Assembly: GCA_028583415.1 (NCBI GenBank)
Contig: CM053267.1
Span: forward strand, 44,008,834 to 44,072,833
Direction: 5' to 3'
Source of the DNA: Protea cynaroides
Lineage: Eukaryota > Streptophyta > Magnoliopsida > Proteales > Proteaceae
Length of the DNA: 64,000 bases
Shown here one piece after another: positions 23,821-36,051 of this stretch (the stretch's first letter is position 1; the number at the start of each line of letters is the position of its first letter). The notes below the pieces were generated by a model. The model was not told the DNA's origin. It ran no database searches and saw only the letters and a program-made list of their open reading frames with translations. A program made the position numbers and the translations under genes.

Positions 23821-26800
23821 ATGGTGTTCTCGAGGTTTCTCCTTTTCCTTCTTCATGTCTTGCTCTCCATGTTACAGAGACCCACCTTTGCTATCAAAAA
23901 GGCAAGCTTTCTCATATATTTCATCTTAGTCTTCTTTATGAGTGTAATTCTGATATATTTTACTCTTCTTGTAGTCTTATGTTGTATATTTAGGAGAACA
24001 TTCACATGGTCCTGAAATCTCACCAGCCGATCTTGAACTAGCTGCACATTCTCATTACAAGTTTCTGGGCTCCTACTTAGGAAGGTGAGTGAGAAATGAA
24101 ACTTTCTTCTTGATTCGTTAAATCTGTTTGATAAATATATCTTCTTTTCCCACCACCCTGCTTCCTCTGTTCTCTTTCAAACACAGCCCTGAGAAGGCCA
24201 AAGATTCGATTTTTTACTCCTACACAAGACATATCAATGGTTTTGCTGCGACCCTTGAAGAAGAGAAAGCAGCTGAAATCGCAAGTAAGAAGCTCAACTC
24301 ATCATCCTTTTCATATGTTCTTTTTACTTAAAAACTTTAATGGCTGTATTCATTGTTATGAATTATGAAAATGTAGATCATCCCGGAGTCATATCAGTTT
24401 TCGAAAACAGAGGAATGCAATTACATACAACCCGATCATGGGATTTTCTTGGGCTAGAGACAAATGGTGTAATTCCACCTGGGTCGATCTGGGAGAAGGC
24501 CAAATTTGGGGAAGATACAATTATTGCAAACCTTGACACAGGTAAGTTCGTTATGAAAAAATTTGAACTATCTTGCCCTGTTCACACTAAAATTCTGTTG
24601 GTGGTTTCATTTTGCATATTGTTCTTTGACATTATTTAAATAACAATGTGAAACTATGGATAATTGTTTCTGTTTCAAATGCTGAAGAGGTTTGACATTT
24701 TATTTCAGACCCATCTATTTTCTAATTTCTATTTGTTTGATGGATTAATTGTTCTGACAACTATTAAGGTGTATGGCCGGAATCAAAGAGCTTTAGTGAT
24801 CTTGGGTATGGACCCATTCCATCAAAGTGGAAAGGAAGTTGTCAGAATAACACTGCTGAAGGAGTTCCTTGCAACAGGTTCCATTCTCTCTCTCTCTCTC
24901 TCTCTCAACTTTCCTCCATTTTCTCCCACTTTTGTGTGATGTTTCTTTGTTTATCTATCAATGCCAAAACTCAAGATTATTGAAGTTGACACTAGTATCT
25001 CAAGAACAACCATGATTTTCTTTTTTTGCTCTTAGATTATGGGAGATGTATATAGATAGGCATTGGCTATGGTAGATCAGTTTAATAGGGGCCAGAGGAG
25101 AAAAAGTGGAGAAAGAGAATGTGGTACTCCCATTCCATCATTTAGATAACCTTTTCTCATAAGATATAAATAAAGTAAAAATAATTAAGAATACTTCAAA
25201 CCATACCTTTAGTATAAGAAAAAGTTTATTTGGTTGATGTTTCAAAAGTTGACATTCATTGAGTAGTATCCATGTAGCTTTGGTTTCAATCATTTGATTC
25301 ATGACATTATGTAACAAGGGTAGGCAGACATGAAGGATGGTGATAGGAAGAGGGAGTAAAACAAGGTAATCGATTCCTTGATTGGATTGTAATCTAATAA
25401 AGGATTCAAATCCTCTCCTCCCAGAGATTCGAGAGGAGGGGCGGCGGCCTGGATGGATGATCGATACCTAGGACTTGAGTGAATTCGAATCCTCCATCCG
25501 AGTCGACACCCCCTATCGGTTCAGCTTGTCAGCTCGGTTGGTTTGGATTCTCCCGAGCTTCAAGTGTTAGGCCATCCAACGGGGGTGTCTCCATCCTCCC
25601 GAATCACTCGGAGGAGAGAGGATGTGAATCCTCTTATAAATATCTAAATAAATATCTAATTTTTTTTAATATTTAAATAATTAAACTAAACATTAATTAG
25701 ATCCAAATAGTTGTTATATATTTTAATGAATTCGACGACTGATTTTACCACAAAAAAAATAAATAATAATAATAAAAAATTCGACGACTGAAACCAAAGC
25801 TGCGTGTATACTGCTCTCCCTCGTAATCTGACGTACAGAATTTTTTTTGTTCTTGTTATTAAGTTGTCAATAAATTAAATAAAATCACGTTATTTAATTT
25901 TTTTTTTCCCGCAAAATGGAAATGTGTGCAGGAAGCTCATTGGCGCCAAGTACTTCAACAAAGGTTACCCACACCCTATCCACCCTAACGACACTACCGC
26001 ACGGGACAATGAAGGGCATGGAACCCACACCCTATCGACAGCGGGAGGAAACTTCGTAAAAGGCGCTAGTGTCTTCGGCCACGGCAACGGCACTTCCAAG
26101 GGAGGATCGCCAAGGGCTCGAGTCGCCACCTACAAGGTTTGCTGGATCAGTTGCTACGACGCCGATGTCCTTGCAGCTTTCGACGTCGCCATCCACGACG
26201 GTGTCGACGTGCTCTCTGTGTCCTTGGGAAGCATCGCCAGAGATTACATCTCTGACACCATTGCCATCGGTTCTTTTCACGCCGTCAAGCGCGGTATCGT
26301 TGTGGTAGCCTCGGCCGGCAATGACGGTCCTACTGATGGTTCTGTCAGCAACGTCTCCCCCTGGTTGTTCACGGTAGGTGCCAGCACCATTGATCGCGAG
26401 TTCACGTCCTACGTGGACCTTGGCAATAAACAGAAATTCAAAGGACTGAGCTTGTCTCAGGATTCTTTGCCCTCGGGGAAGTTATATCCTCTCGTGAGTG
26501 CAGTCAACGTAAGACTCAACGTTACTTCATTTGAAGAAGCCCAGCTTTGCATGGGCGGGACGCTGGACCCGAAGCTGGTAAAGGGGAAGATAGTGGTGTG
26601 TCTGAGAGGCTCTAGCGACATGGTGAATAAGGGGGAGCAGGTACGCTTACTGGGGGCTGTGGGGATGATATTGGTCAACGACGAAGAGTCAGGGAACCAT
26701 CTGATCGCCCAAGCTCACTTGCTTCCGGCGTCGCATATAAGCTACAAGGACGGTCTTGCAGTGTACGCATACATCAACTCAACGAAAGCACCAACGGCTT

Positions 26801-27779
26801 ACATCACACGACCCACTACGGAACTGGGTACGAAGCCAGCACCCTCGATGGCCTTATTCTCCTCCAAGGGACCCAACACAGTGACTCCTGGCATTCTCAA
26901 GCCTGACATCACTGCACCAGGGGTGAGCATCATCGCCTCCTACTCCGAAGCATCTGGTCCCTCAGGGGACTTTGATGATACCAGACGGGTTGCCTTCAAC
27001 TCTGAATCAGGGACATCCATGTCCTGCCCTCATATTTCTGGTGTTGCTGGTCTACTCAAGACACTCCACCCCGACTGGAGCCCCTCTGCCATCAGATCTG
27101 CCATCATGACCACTGGTTAGCCTCTCTCTCCCTCTTCTATCTTTGCAGTCTTAGTCTCAACCAGTCAAACTTACATCTCAAATTTGTTTGTTTTGTGTTG
27201 ATTTTATTATCTTGGTAAGCTAGTACAATGAATAATGCGGAGGGGCCGATACTGGATTCATCGCAGCAGACGGCAACCCCATTCAGTTATGGAGCGGGAC
27301 ACGTCCGACCAAACAGTGCTCAGGACCCTGGTTTGGTTTATGACTTAACCACCAACGACTACTTGTACTTCCTATGTGCCATTGGCTACAACAGCAGCCA
27401 ATTGATATCTTTCTCCAATTCTAGCGTACCTTACGAATGTCCCAAATCTGCTAGTCTCAATGATTTTAATTACCCTTCCATCACGGTGCCCAGCCTCAAC
27501 GGCACCATCACTGTAGGACGGAAACTGAAGAATGTGGGTTCTCCCGCTACATACAAAGCTAAGGTTGATGCTCCCGAGGGAATTTCTGTTTCAGTGGAGC
27601 CAGAGAGCCTCACTTTCGATTCGGTGGGCCAAGAGAAGAACTTTAAGTTAACCCTCAAGGCTAAGCAAGCTGGTGCTGCTAAAGATTATGTATTTGGCCT
27701 GCTTACGTGGTCAGATGGTTATCACTTTGTTAGGAGTCCCATTGTGGTTAAGGCAGCAGCAGCAGATGCCGCTGCATAG
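23821..27779 (+). CDS. Subtilisin-like serine protease (SBT5 type), copy 2, 7 exons
   Basis: Exons 23821-23901, 23975-24084, 24187-24284, 24377-24541, 24769-24877, 25932-27115 and 27220-27779 join to 768 aa. Exons 2-5 have the same lengths as in copy 1. Intron 1 starts with GC (AAG|GCAAGC), a tolerated non-canonical donor; the others are GT-AG. A signal peptide (ends FAIKK) is followed by an I9 propeptide, an S8 domain with a PA insert and a fibronectin III-like end. Catalytic residues: Asp150 (LDTG), His217 (GHGTH), Asn318 (SAGNDGP), Ser550 (GTSMSCPH). The frame is open throughout, so the gene looks functional. The two copies differ most in the PA insert and in the segment just before the His motif, where copy 2 has YPHPIHPND. 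A Mutator MITE sits in intron 5. Confidence 0.95.
25402..25631. mobile_element. Mutator-like MITE in intron 5 of subtilase copy 2
   Basis: Termini GGATTCAAATCCTCTCCTCC and the complement of GGATTCACATCCTCTCTCC, flanked by TCTAATAAA (25393-25401) and TCTTATAAA (25632-25640), 8 of 9 identical. 230 bp, non-coding, and absent from the homologous intron of copy 1. Confidence 0.82.
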
Positions 27780-28071
27780 AGTTTCGGATTTCTATTCTAC
27801 AGTAAACAGTAGGCCTTCATTTCTGAAAGAGAGAGACAGAGACAATTGACCCTCCGACTCCCAGAGACGCAGAGATATTGATTCTCATGAATATGATATC
27901 TTTTATTTTATTGTTGAAAAACAAGGCGACGAGATTTAATTTATCATTTGATTGAATAAATTCCTATCTTGATGGATGGCTGTTATTGCTGTTGATGTAT
28001 TTCTTTAATATTCCACGTAAATAATGCAAACAGTTCCCAAATAGAACCAGAACAGACCAGAAGACTCAAGG

Positions 28072-29313
28072 GCGTCCGAATCGTGATGCAATTGGAGACG
28101 ATAAATGGTCACTGGATGCGTGCCACGTAGGCATGCTTTAATCCAAGGGACACAATCAATTGAAGTTAATAGATGCTTTGTTGATGGCGCACACAGGTAA
28201 TCACTTTGTATCTTCTTCTGTTTTGGTTTTCAAAATCGAAAAACCAGTTACCTCCGACAGTAAAGGAGATCAAGGCGGCGGCGGCGGTGAAAAATCAATC
28301 AACCTTCCAAATATAAAGAGATCTTCTATATGGTACAGTGGCACACTAAAATGAAGTCAAACAAGAGGACTCAAAATGTAGAATCCTTTTAGTTTTGATG
28401 AAGGGTCCTTGAAATAGCTCAGCCTCAAGAATCTCCGATTGAGTTTCAGGGAATGATGTGTAGATTATGGACTTAGGAGGGAACCTCTGAGGTATTTATG
28501 GCTTGACATTGGAAATGAGTGGAGCTTCTGAAACGGCTGATCTTTCACAAAACGGCAACTAGGGTTTTGGTGGTAGTGGTTTTGACTTTTGACCTGAATT
28601 GGTTTGAAATTCTAGAAAGAATCTAAAGCCCCCGACCATACAAAAAGAAGAAACTGCAAATCACTTTGTATCTTCTTTCTGATTTGGTTTTCAAAATAAA
28701 AAAACTTGTGACCTACAACGGTAAAGGAGCTGCGACGACAAAGGAGATCAAGGTGGCACCGGTACCTGCCAAACTCCTGGTTTACCTGCTGCTCCTTCTC
28801 CGAAGAAGATTCCAACTCCGATTTTTTTTTTTTTTTTGCGCTGGTACTGATCTTCTGTTTAGGTGATCTTCTTTGTCCGAATCTTGAAATCTTTCTCCGA
28901 TTTCAGATCTGAACTCTGTCTGTGTTTCTGATCTGGTTTGAGATTTTTTTTTTCCTCATCGGTCTCTCTGCATCAATCTGTTCTTCAAATCTGATCTCTC
29001 CTCTGTTTCATATCCACCGTCACCTCCTCCCTCTACCCCGGCTCCATCATAGTCGCCTACTTCTCCACTACTCCGGCATAAAATTTGGAACCACCCAAGA
29101 AAAGGATGAGAAAGTTACGCCCTTTCTCTGTTTTTCGATTTTGAAAACCTAAGCGGAAGAAGACACACAGTGATTACCTGTGTACGCCACCAACAAAGCA
29201 TCTATTAACTTCAGTTGATTGTGTCCCTTGGATTAAAGCATGCTCACGTGGCATGCATCCAGTGGTCAATTGTTGTCTCCAATTACTGTACCAATTGGAG
29301 ACGATTCAGATAG
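28072..29313. mobile_element. Mutator-like element (possible Pack-MULE) downstream of subtilase copy 2
   Basis: Long imperfect inverted repeats (~150 bp; both arms contain 'gcatgctttaatccaaggg' and 'aatagatgctttgttg') bound a 1,242-bp unit. Flanks are GACTCAAGG (28063-28071) and GAATCAAGG (29314-29322), 8/9 matches. The equivalent site behind copy 1 (near 22540) has a single GAATCAAGG, supporting insertion. The interior has no transposase. It has CT- and GC-rich gene-like stretches and a direct repeat of 'aatcactttgtatcttctt' at about 28199 and 28658. Whether the interior was captured from a host gene cannot be told by eye. Confidence 0.8.
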
Positions 29314-29322
29314 GAATCAAGG

Positions 29323-29974
29323 ACACCCAAAATGACAAATCAGTACAGCTTATGTTAAAATTAAGGGCAGAAAAAGACTTCAGTACATAGTTTTGTCTTT
29401 AAAATTTTGAGGATTAACTTACATCACCATCTAATGGATATTAACCAACGGATTGCAAGTAACACATTTTTTAAATTAGGGGTAGTAGTTGTAGTTGTCA
29501 AAAAACTACTAGATACCGAGTGGAAATAAATCATAGGCCTGAGGAGGTACAAATAATTTTTCCAAAGAACTAATTTTCCTTAGCAACCCACAAGTGAGAG
29601 TTCTGTCCAATCTTATCCTTTCATTTCTTGAGGAAGTTAAGTATGGAATGCCACACAAGAGTTAGTTGTCTTTCTATTTTAGGAAGTTTAGTATGGAAGG
29701 CTTCATGAGTTGGGAATGCTACATGAGTTAGTTGTCTTTCTATCCGTCCAACCTTATCAATTCTTTAGGAATTTAAGTATGGAATGCCAATGGAGGAAAT
29801 TACTAGCTGTTTGAGGCTGTCTTATGATGGTGCTTTTGAAAGATCCAGAGCTGGGGGATAAGAACCTCCATTTTAGCTTGAGCTCTTAATTATATTTCTC
29901 AATACATACTTCTTAACGATAGAGGACAAAGCTTATAAAAACAGGGTAAAGGGAAGCAAATCAATATAGAACCG
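29323..29974 (+). promoter_or_regulatory. Duplicated upstream region of subtilase copy 3
   Basis: From about 29560 it matches the upstream DNA of copy 2 ('cacaagtgagag', 'aggaagttaagt', 'gagctcttaa'). It contains an extra local duplication of about 60 bp around 'gagttagttgtctttctat' (29660-29750). 29323-29560 shows nothing recognisable. Confidence 0.55.
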
Positions 29975-30777
29975 ATGACGTTCTCTAGGTTTCTCTTTTT
30001 CGTTCTTCCTGTATTTTTTTTCTCCATGTTGCAAAGACCCATCTGGGCTATCAAAAAGGCAAGCTTTCTCATGTATTTCATCTTAGTCTTCCTTCTGAGT
30101 GTAATTCTGATATATTTTACTCTTCTTGTAGTCTTACATTGTAGACTTGGGAGAGCATTCACATGGTCTTAAAATCTCACCAGCCGATCTTGGACTAGCT
30201 GCACATTCTCATTACAAGTTTCTGGGCTCCTACTTAGGAAGGTGAATGAGAAATGGAATTTTCTTCTTAATTCGTTAAATCTGTTGATAAATATATCTTC
30301 TTTTCCCACCACCCTTCGTCCTTTGTTCTCTCTCAAACACAGCACTGAGAAGGCCAAAGATGTAATTTGTTACTCCTACACAAGATATATCAATGGTTTT
30401 GTTGTAACCCTTGAAGAAGAGAAAGTAGCTCAGATTGCAAGTAAGAAGCTCAACTCATCATCCTTTTCATATGTTCTTTTTACTTAAAAACCTTAATAGC
30501 TGTATTCATTGTTATAAATTATGAAGATGCAGAGCATCTCAGAGTCATATCAGTTTTTGAAAACAGAGGAATGCAATTACACACAACCCGATCATGGGAT
30601 TTTCTCGGGCTAGAGACAAATGGTGTAATTCCACCTGGGTTGATCTGGGAGAAGGCCAGATTTGAGGAAGATACAATTATTGTGAACCTTGACAACGGCA
30701 AGTTCATTATGAAAAGATTTGAACTATCTTGCCTTGGTCATTCACATTATTTAAATAACATGTGAAACTGTAAATAA

Positions 30778-31375
30778 TTTTTTTTTTTTTGCTAAAGGTC
30801 AGCAAGAGTGATATATTTATAAAGAGAAATAATAAGAAAGTATAAATCATCTATTGGTACAACTCCACCTTTGATATTGCTATCAGCAGGATCCAATAGA
30901 AATAAAGACCAGTTGTTTAAAATTCGACCTTCAGCATTGCTATCAACTAAATTAAAAAACAACTAAGGAAATAAACATTTAAAAACTGAATTTGTATCTT
31001 GGGAGTCCCGAGGCATTCCAGTCAACATCTTTAGCTACTAGTTAGGGGAGGGAAGAGGACCAAATACATGAAAGGATTCAAATCCTCTCATGCCGGCATG
31101 AAGATGTCCAGTAGTTGTCATCCAATGTGTGTGTGTATACCAATAAATCAATATGTCCGTACAGTAAACTACAACAACTGAATTTTCTCATGCCAGAATG
31201 AGGGGCATGAGAGGAATTCTATCCTACATAAAATCTGAGTTTTAGCACGGTGCTTAACTCATGAATCAACATGTGTTAATTTCTTTAAAACAATGAGAAA
31301 ATTTCCATTGAATGGATACTAAGAATCTTTGAAGAGCTAACCATTGTTGTTGATATTGCAATGGCATTTTGGCAT
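30778..31375 (-). mobile_element. LINE-like 3' fragment, antisense, in intron 4 of subtilase copy 3
   Basis: Extra DNA relative to intron 4 of copy 2, opening with a T-run (30776-30790). On the minus strand it reads as a 3' UTR ('tttataaatatatcactc', 'gctgacctttagc') followed by poly-A, as expected for a 5'-truncated retroposon. It carries the MITE at 31074-31224. No domain was identified, so the class is inferred from the tail. Confidence 0.45.
31074..31224. mobile_element. Mutator-like MITE
   Basis: Termini GGATTCAAATCCTCTCATGC and the complement of GGATAGAATTCCTCTCATGC are flanked by TACATGAAA (31065-31073) and TACATAAAA (31225-31233), 8/9 identical. 151 bp; same family as 9209-9366. Confidence 0.82.
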
Positions 31376-31528
31376 TATGGATAACTTCCATCACAGAATT
31401 TGAATCACCTTCTTTGACTTTTTATTCCAGACCCAGCTATTTTCAAATTTCTATGTGTTTGATGGATTGATTGGTCCGGCAACTATTAAGGTGTATGGCC
31501 AGAATGAGAGAGCTTGAGGAATGATGGG

Positions 31529-32257
31529 TGTTACTCGTCCGCCGGTCTGCGATTCGAGTAACCTGCAATCACAGAGATGAGACAAGGGAGTTGGGAGACT
31601 AAGCCTCGGGTACACTCCGATGCCTAAGTCAGATTCCCAATGTAAACAGTCAAGAGATAGCAGGAAGCTATCTCCAATTTAAAGAGAGTGTGGGGTGATG
31701 AGAGAGTTTGAGCGTGCGAGAATGAGAGGGATTGTGAATTGGATTTACCTTGAGGGGTTGTCCTCTACTTATAGACATTGGGAAGAAGCATGGAGGTACC
31801 AGGACTCAGAGAATTAGATCGCCAATAGGATTGCCACGTGTCGCTCTGAGGGACACCTGTGTGGTAGACTCCGAGTAAGAGTAAGAGACCTTAGCCAAGG
31901 AAGCTAGGTCGGTCAGCTCTGGGACTGACACATGTCAACGTATGAGTAATCATGGACCGCGATAGTCGATGTCGTATCAGACTGGGAGAAGGACTCCTCG
32001 GACGTAGCATAATCACATTAGGACTCTGACTACCGACTGGGAAACGTAGCCGGGTAGGACTATGACTCCGAGCGCTACCATAGACGATGATAACTAGACG
32101 GCATAGGACGAGTGCGACATGCCGGGCGCATGAGAGGCCGGACGCAAGATACCGAATGACTCATAAGTCGAGCGCAAGATACTCCAAGCGGTCGGCTCCG
32201 AATGTGAAGCTTGACACGTGTAATATTTCCATTGGGTGATATTTTTCTCCCCTAACA
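31529..32257. mobile_element. Solo LTR in exon 5 of subtilase copy 3
   Basis: Starts TGTTACTCG and ends CCTAACA (short inverted ends TGTTA/TAACA), with a perfect 5-bp target duplication ATGGG at 31524-31528 and 32258-32262. At 729 bp with no internal region, it is a recombined solo LTR or short LTR derivative. The superfamily cannot be assigned. Confidence 0.85.
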
Positions 32258-32337
32258 ATGGGTATGGACCCATTCCATCAAAGTGGAAAGGAAGTTGTCA
32301 GAATAATATTGCTGAAGGAGTTCCTTGCAACAAGTTC

Positions 32338-32372
<35 letters not shown>

Positions 32373-34495
32373 AGTTGACACTTCTATGTTAAGAACAACC
32401 ATAGTTTTCTTTGTTTTGTTCTTAGATTATGGTAGATTTTATATAGATAGCCATTTGTTATGATGGATCAGTCTAATAGAGGCCGAATGAGAGACAGCGT
32501 AAGGAGAAAGAGAATTCGGTGCTGGCGTAGTTCCCATTCCACCATTTAGACAACCTTTACTCATTAAAGATAAATTAAATAGAAATAATTAAGAGTATTC
32601 AGAAGGTCAGTTTTCAAATCCATTCCTTTTAGTATAAGAAAAAGTTTCTCACGTTGGATTTTTTGTATTATTTTTTTCTCCTTTAATGACCCCATGAGTC
32701 CCACTTACATGATATTATTTCTTTGACCCTCCTTACTATAGCATTATAGATTCTTTCACAGTAGCTACAGGCGAAACGTTCACCCTATTAGTATGTAACA
32801 CATTCCCTATAAATTTAATCAAATTCAGGTAATGAAAAACCATAATGACTAAAAAAAAAGTATTTCTATTTATTTCACTTTATTTGGATGATGCTTCAAA
32901 AATTGACATTCATTCACCTAAGAAGAGGCTTATTGGTGTTTTTTTATTTAAAAAAAAAAAATTTCACCTCCTTATTCATATATATATATATATATATAGA
33001 AAAGGAAATCGCATTTTTGTAGAGATATAGAAGTGGTGAAATGACCCCCCCCCCCACCTTTTTTGTTCATAAAATGACATTAAATCCAGTAGTTATGAAT
33101 GATGAGTTTTATGTAATTGAAGGATGAAAGCACTTGCCATGAATCATGATGTGCATGGGTTGGACTTTGGATTGAAATATTTTTGGTTCATGAATCCGAA
33201 ATGATTCATCGTTTAAATAATTCATCTTATTTACTCTCTATTTGAAGATTAAACCAAAATCCAACATGAAATCACCAACAGGTTTTCCTTTCTGATTCAA
33301 GACCATAGAAATACTGAGTGGAAAACCATCTAGCTCCACTTCTTTGTTAAGCTGCCAGAAATGGATCACAAGAACGTGAGTTCAGTCAAGAAATAGGAAA
33401 TTATTAATTGCTTAGTTGGGTGACGTCTATGCATCAGGATTTTGAAGCCCTCAAATAAATCAAGTAGCAAGAGCACGAATGGAGAAAGAAATAGGAAATG
33501 AATATTAATTTAAATCCGTACAAGAATGAGACGATAGTTGCAGGTAAGTAAACGAAAAGTTGGGAAAAAAATCAATCAGAAAAGAAGATTGACTGACATG
33601 AACGATGGTTATTGGAAGAGAGGGAGAAATCCTACAAATATCTACACAAGAGTATCTTTTTTTTTTTTTTTTAATATTTAATAATTAAATTAAACATCCA
33701 ATGGTTGTTATGTATTGTTATGCATTGGACGACTGAAACCAAAGCTGCCTGTATACTGCTTTGTTCTTATCATTGAGTTGTCAATTAATTAAATAAAATC
33801 ATGTTATTTAATTTTTTAATTTCTTGCAAAATGGAATTTTGTCCAGGAAGCTGATTGGCGCCAAGTACTTCAACAAAGGTTACACAGCAACCGTGGGCAT
33901 ACTCAACTCCAAAGAAGAAACCGCAAGAGACGATAACGGGCATGGGACCACACCCTCTCGATAGCCGGAGGAAACTTCATAGAAGGCGCTAGCGTCTACG
34001 GCCACGGTAACGGCACTTCCAAGGGAGGAGGATCGCCAAGGGCTCGAGTAGCCGCCTACAAGGTTTGCTGGCCCAATTGCTACGAGGCCGACGTCCTTGC
34101 AGGTTTCGACGCCGCCATCCACGACGGTGTCGACGTATTCTCTGTGTCCTTGGGAAGCAGTCCCGTAGACTACATCAGAGACAGCATTGCCATCGGTTTT
34201 TTTCATGCTGTCAAGCGCGGTATCGTTGTGGTAGCCTCGGCCGGCAATTCTGGTCCTACTGATGGTTCAGTCACCAATGTCGCCCCGTGGTTGTTCACGG
34301 TGGGTGCCAGCACAATGGATCGTGAGTTCCCGACCTACTTAGACCTTGGCAATAACCAGAAATTCAAAGGACAGAGCTTGTCTCAGGATGCTTTGCCCGC
34401 GGGAAAGACGAAGAAGATGTATCCTCTCCTGAATGGTGGCAACGCAAAATTCATCAACACTTCAGTTAATAAAGCCCAGCTTTGCATGCCCGGGA

Positions 34496-35175
34496 TGTTG
34501 GGTTTTTGGGCTCATTTCCTATGTGGAAAAAAGCCCAAACCTTTGTATGTTTTAAGCCCATTTAAGCCCATTCTTTTTACCTTGTATTTAATCTTTTAAA
34601 TAGGGCAAAAACGAATTAGGGTTAGGGTTTAGCATCATAAGAAGAAGAGAAAGAGAGCAGCAGTTTTTCTGGGCGTAGGTGATTTGCGCAGCCGTGATCA
34701 AGCCGACGATCGGGAGGTCATCCGTGGTCCGATTGAGCTGATTTTTGGACAGCAGGTAGAGGACACATAGTTCGTCAATCTGTACGGTCAGATTTTTTAT
34801 TAGAGTTTTTTAAGTCAAGTTATTCGCTCCGTACAGCAGCCTCTGTTTCTTTGGGTGAAATTTCTGCATCTCTTTGTTTCTTTGAGTAGTAGTTTTACTT
34901 CTTGTTGCTATTGGGGTTGTATACCCATTGGAAGAATTGGAACTAGGTTTTGCAACCTCTATTGATAATAGTGAAGTTTCGATTTGGGCTTTAGAGTCCC
35001 GTGGTTTTTTACTCTTCGATTTGAAGAGGTTTTTCCACGTTAAATTCTTGTGTCTCATGTGTGGTTGATTTATATTCATTATTTGCACATATTGTTAGGG
35101 CTGAAAATATTTTTGTGATATACTTGTTATCTTCTCATAAGTTCGATCAGGTTTGGGAGTGATTTTTCCCTAACA
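34496..35175 (+). repeat. 5' LTR of the copia element
   Basis: TGTTGGGTTTTTGG to CCTAACA, 680 bp, followed two bases later by a tRNA-Met-type primer-binding site. Confidence 0.85.
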
Positions 35176-35177
35176 AG

Positions 35178-35190
35178 TGGTATCAGAGTC
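35178..35190 (+). promoter_or_regulatory. Primer-binding site (initiator tRNA-Met type) of the copia element
   Basis: TGGTATCAGAGTC matches the common plant retrotransposon site complementary to the 3' end of initiator tRNA-Met (TGGTATCAGAGC), with a change at the last position. Confidence 0.85.
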
Positions 35191-35226
35191 AGGTTTGTTG
35201 ATTTTCTATTGTGTTGGCTTGATTGA

Positions 35227-36051
35227 ATGATGGAGACAAATACAAGTAGAATGATCAGTTTGAATGGTTCTAACTATCATAAGTGAAAAGGAAAGATGAA
35301 AGATCTCTTATATGTGAAGAGTTGGCATTTACCCGTGTTTGCTAAAACAAAACCCGACTCTAAGTCTGATGAGGAATGAGAATTTGAGCATGAACACGTT
35401 TCTGACTACATTAGGCAATGGGTAGATGATAATGTCCTTAACCACATTAGTGATGAGACAAATGCAAAGACCTTATGGGATAAACTTGAATCTTTATATG
35501 CCAAGAAGACCGGTAACAACAAGTTGTTCTTGATCAAGAAATTGATGAGTTTGAAGTACAAGGAAAGATGTACTATCACCGATCACTTGAGTGAATTTCA
35601 AGGTGTTCTTCAACAGTTGTCGGCTATGGGTATAAAGTTTGATGATGAGATTCAAGCTCTTTGGTTGCTAGGTACTTTGCCGAATTCTTTGGAGACATTT
35701 AGGATGTCACTTTGTAACTCGGCCCCAGATGGTGTTGTGACAATGGAGATGGCTAAAAGTAGTGTCATGAATGAAGAGATGAGAAGAAAGTTTCAAGGTT
35801 CATCATCAGAATTTGAGGTTTTATACACCGAGAATAGGGGGAGAAATAAAAGCAAAGGTCCAAGGGGCAGAGATAAAAACCGTAGCAAGTCAAGAGGAAG
35901 ATATCAAGATAAAAAGTGTCATTATTGTGACAAGTTGGGGCATATCAAGAAGAATTGTTTCCAATATAAAAGAGATAAGAAGAATGGAAATTTAAAGGAA
36001 GACAAGAACAATCATGAGAATAGTGATTGTCGCTTCTGTTTCTTCTACTGA
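35227..36051 (+). pseudogene. Copia gag, broken
   Basis: The frame from ATG 35227 reads METNTSRMISLNGSNYHK and then a TGA at 35284 (a Trp codon in relatives, from memory); a second stop lies near 35380. From 35386 it is open: retrotransposon gag domain (YIRQWVDDNVLNHIS, LFLIKKLMSLKYKE, LWLLGTLPNSLETFRM), a basic region and a CCHC knuckle (CHYCDKLGHIKKNC). Gag ends at a TGA (36049-36051), while the protease frame overlaps it in another frame. Gag would package element RNA in cytoplasmic particles; this copy cannot do so. Confidence 0.85.

Noticed and set aside
33047..33056. C-run and AT-run region in intron 5 of subtilase copy 3 as a regulatory site
   Set aside because: Simple low-complexity tracts only; nothing supports a function.
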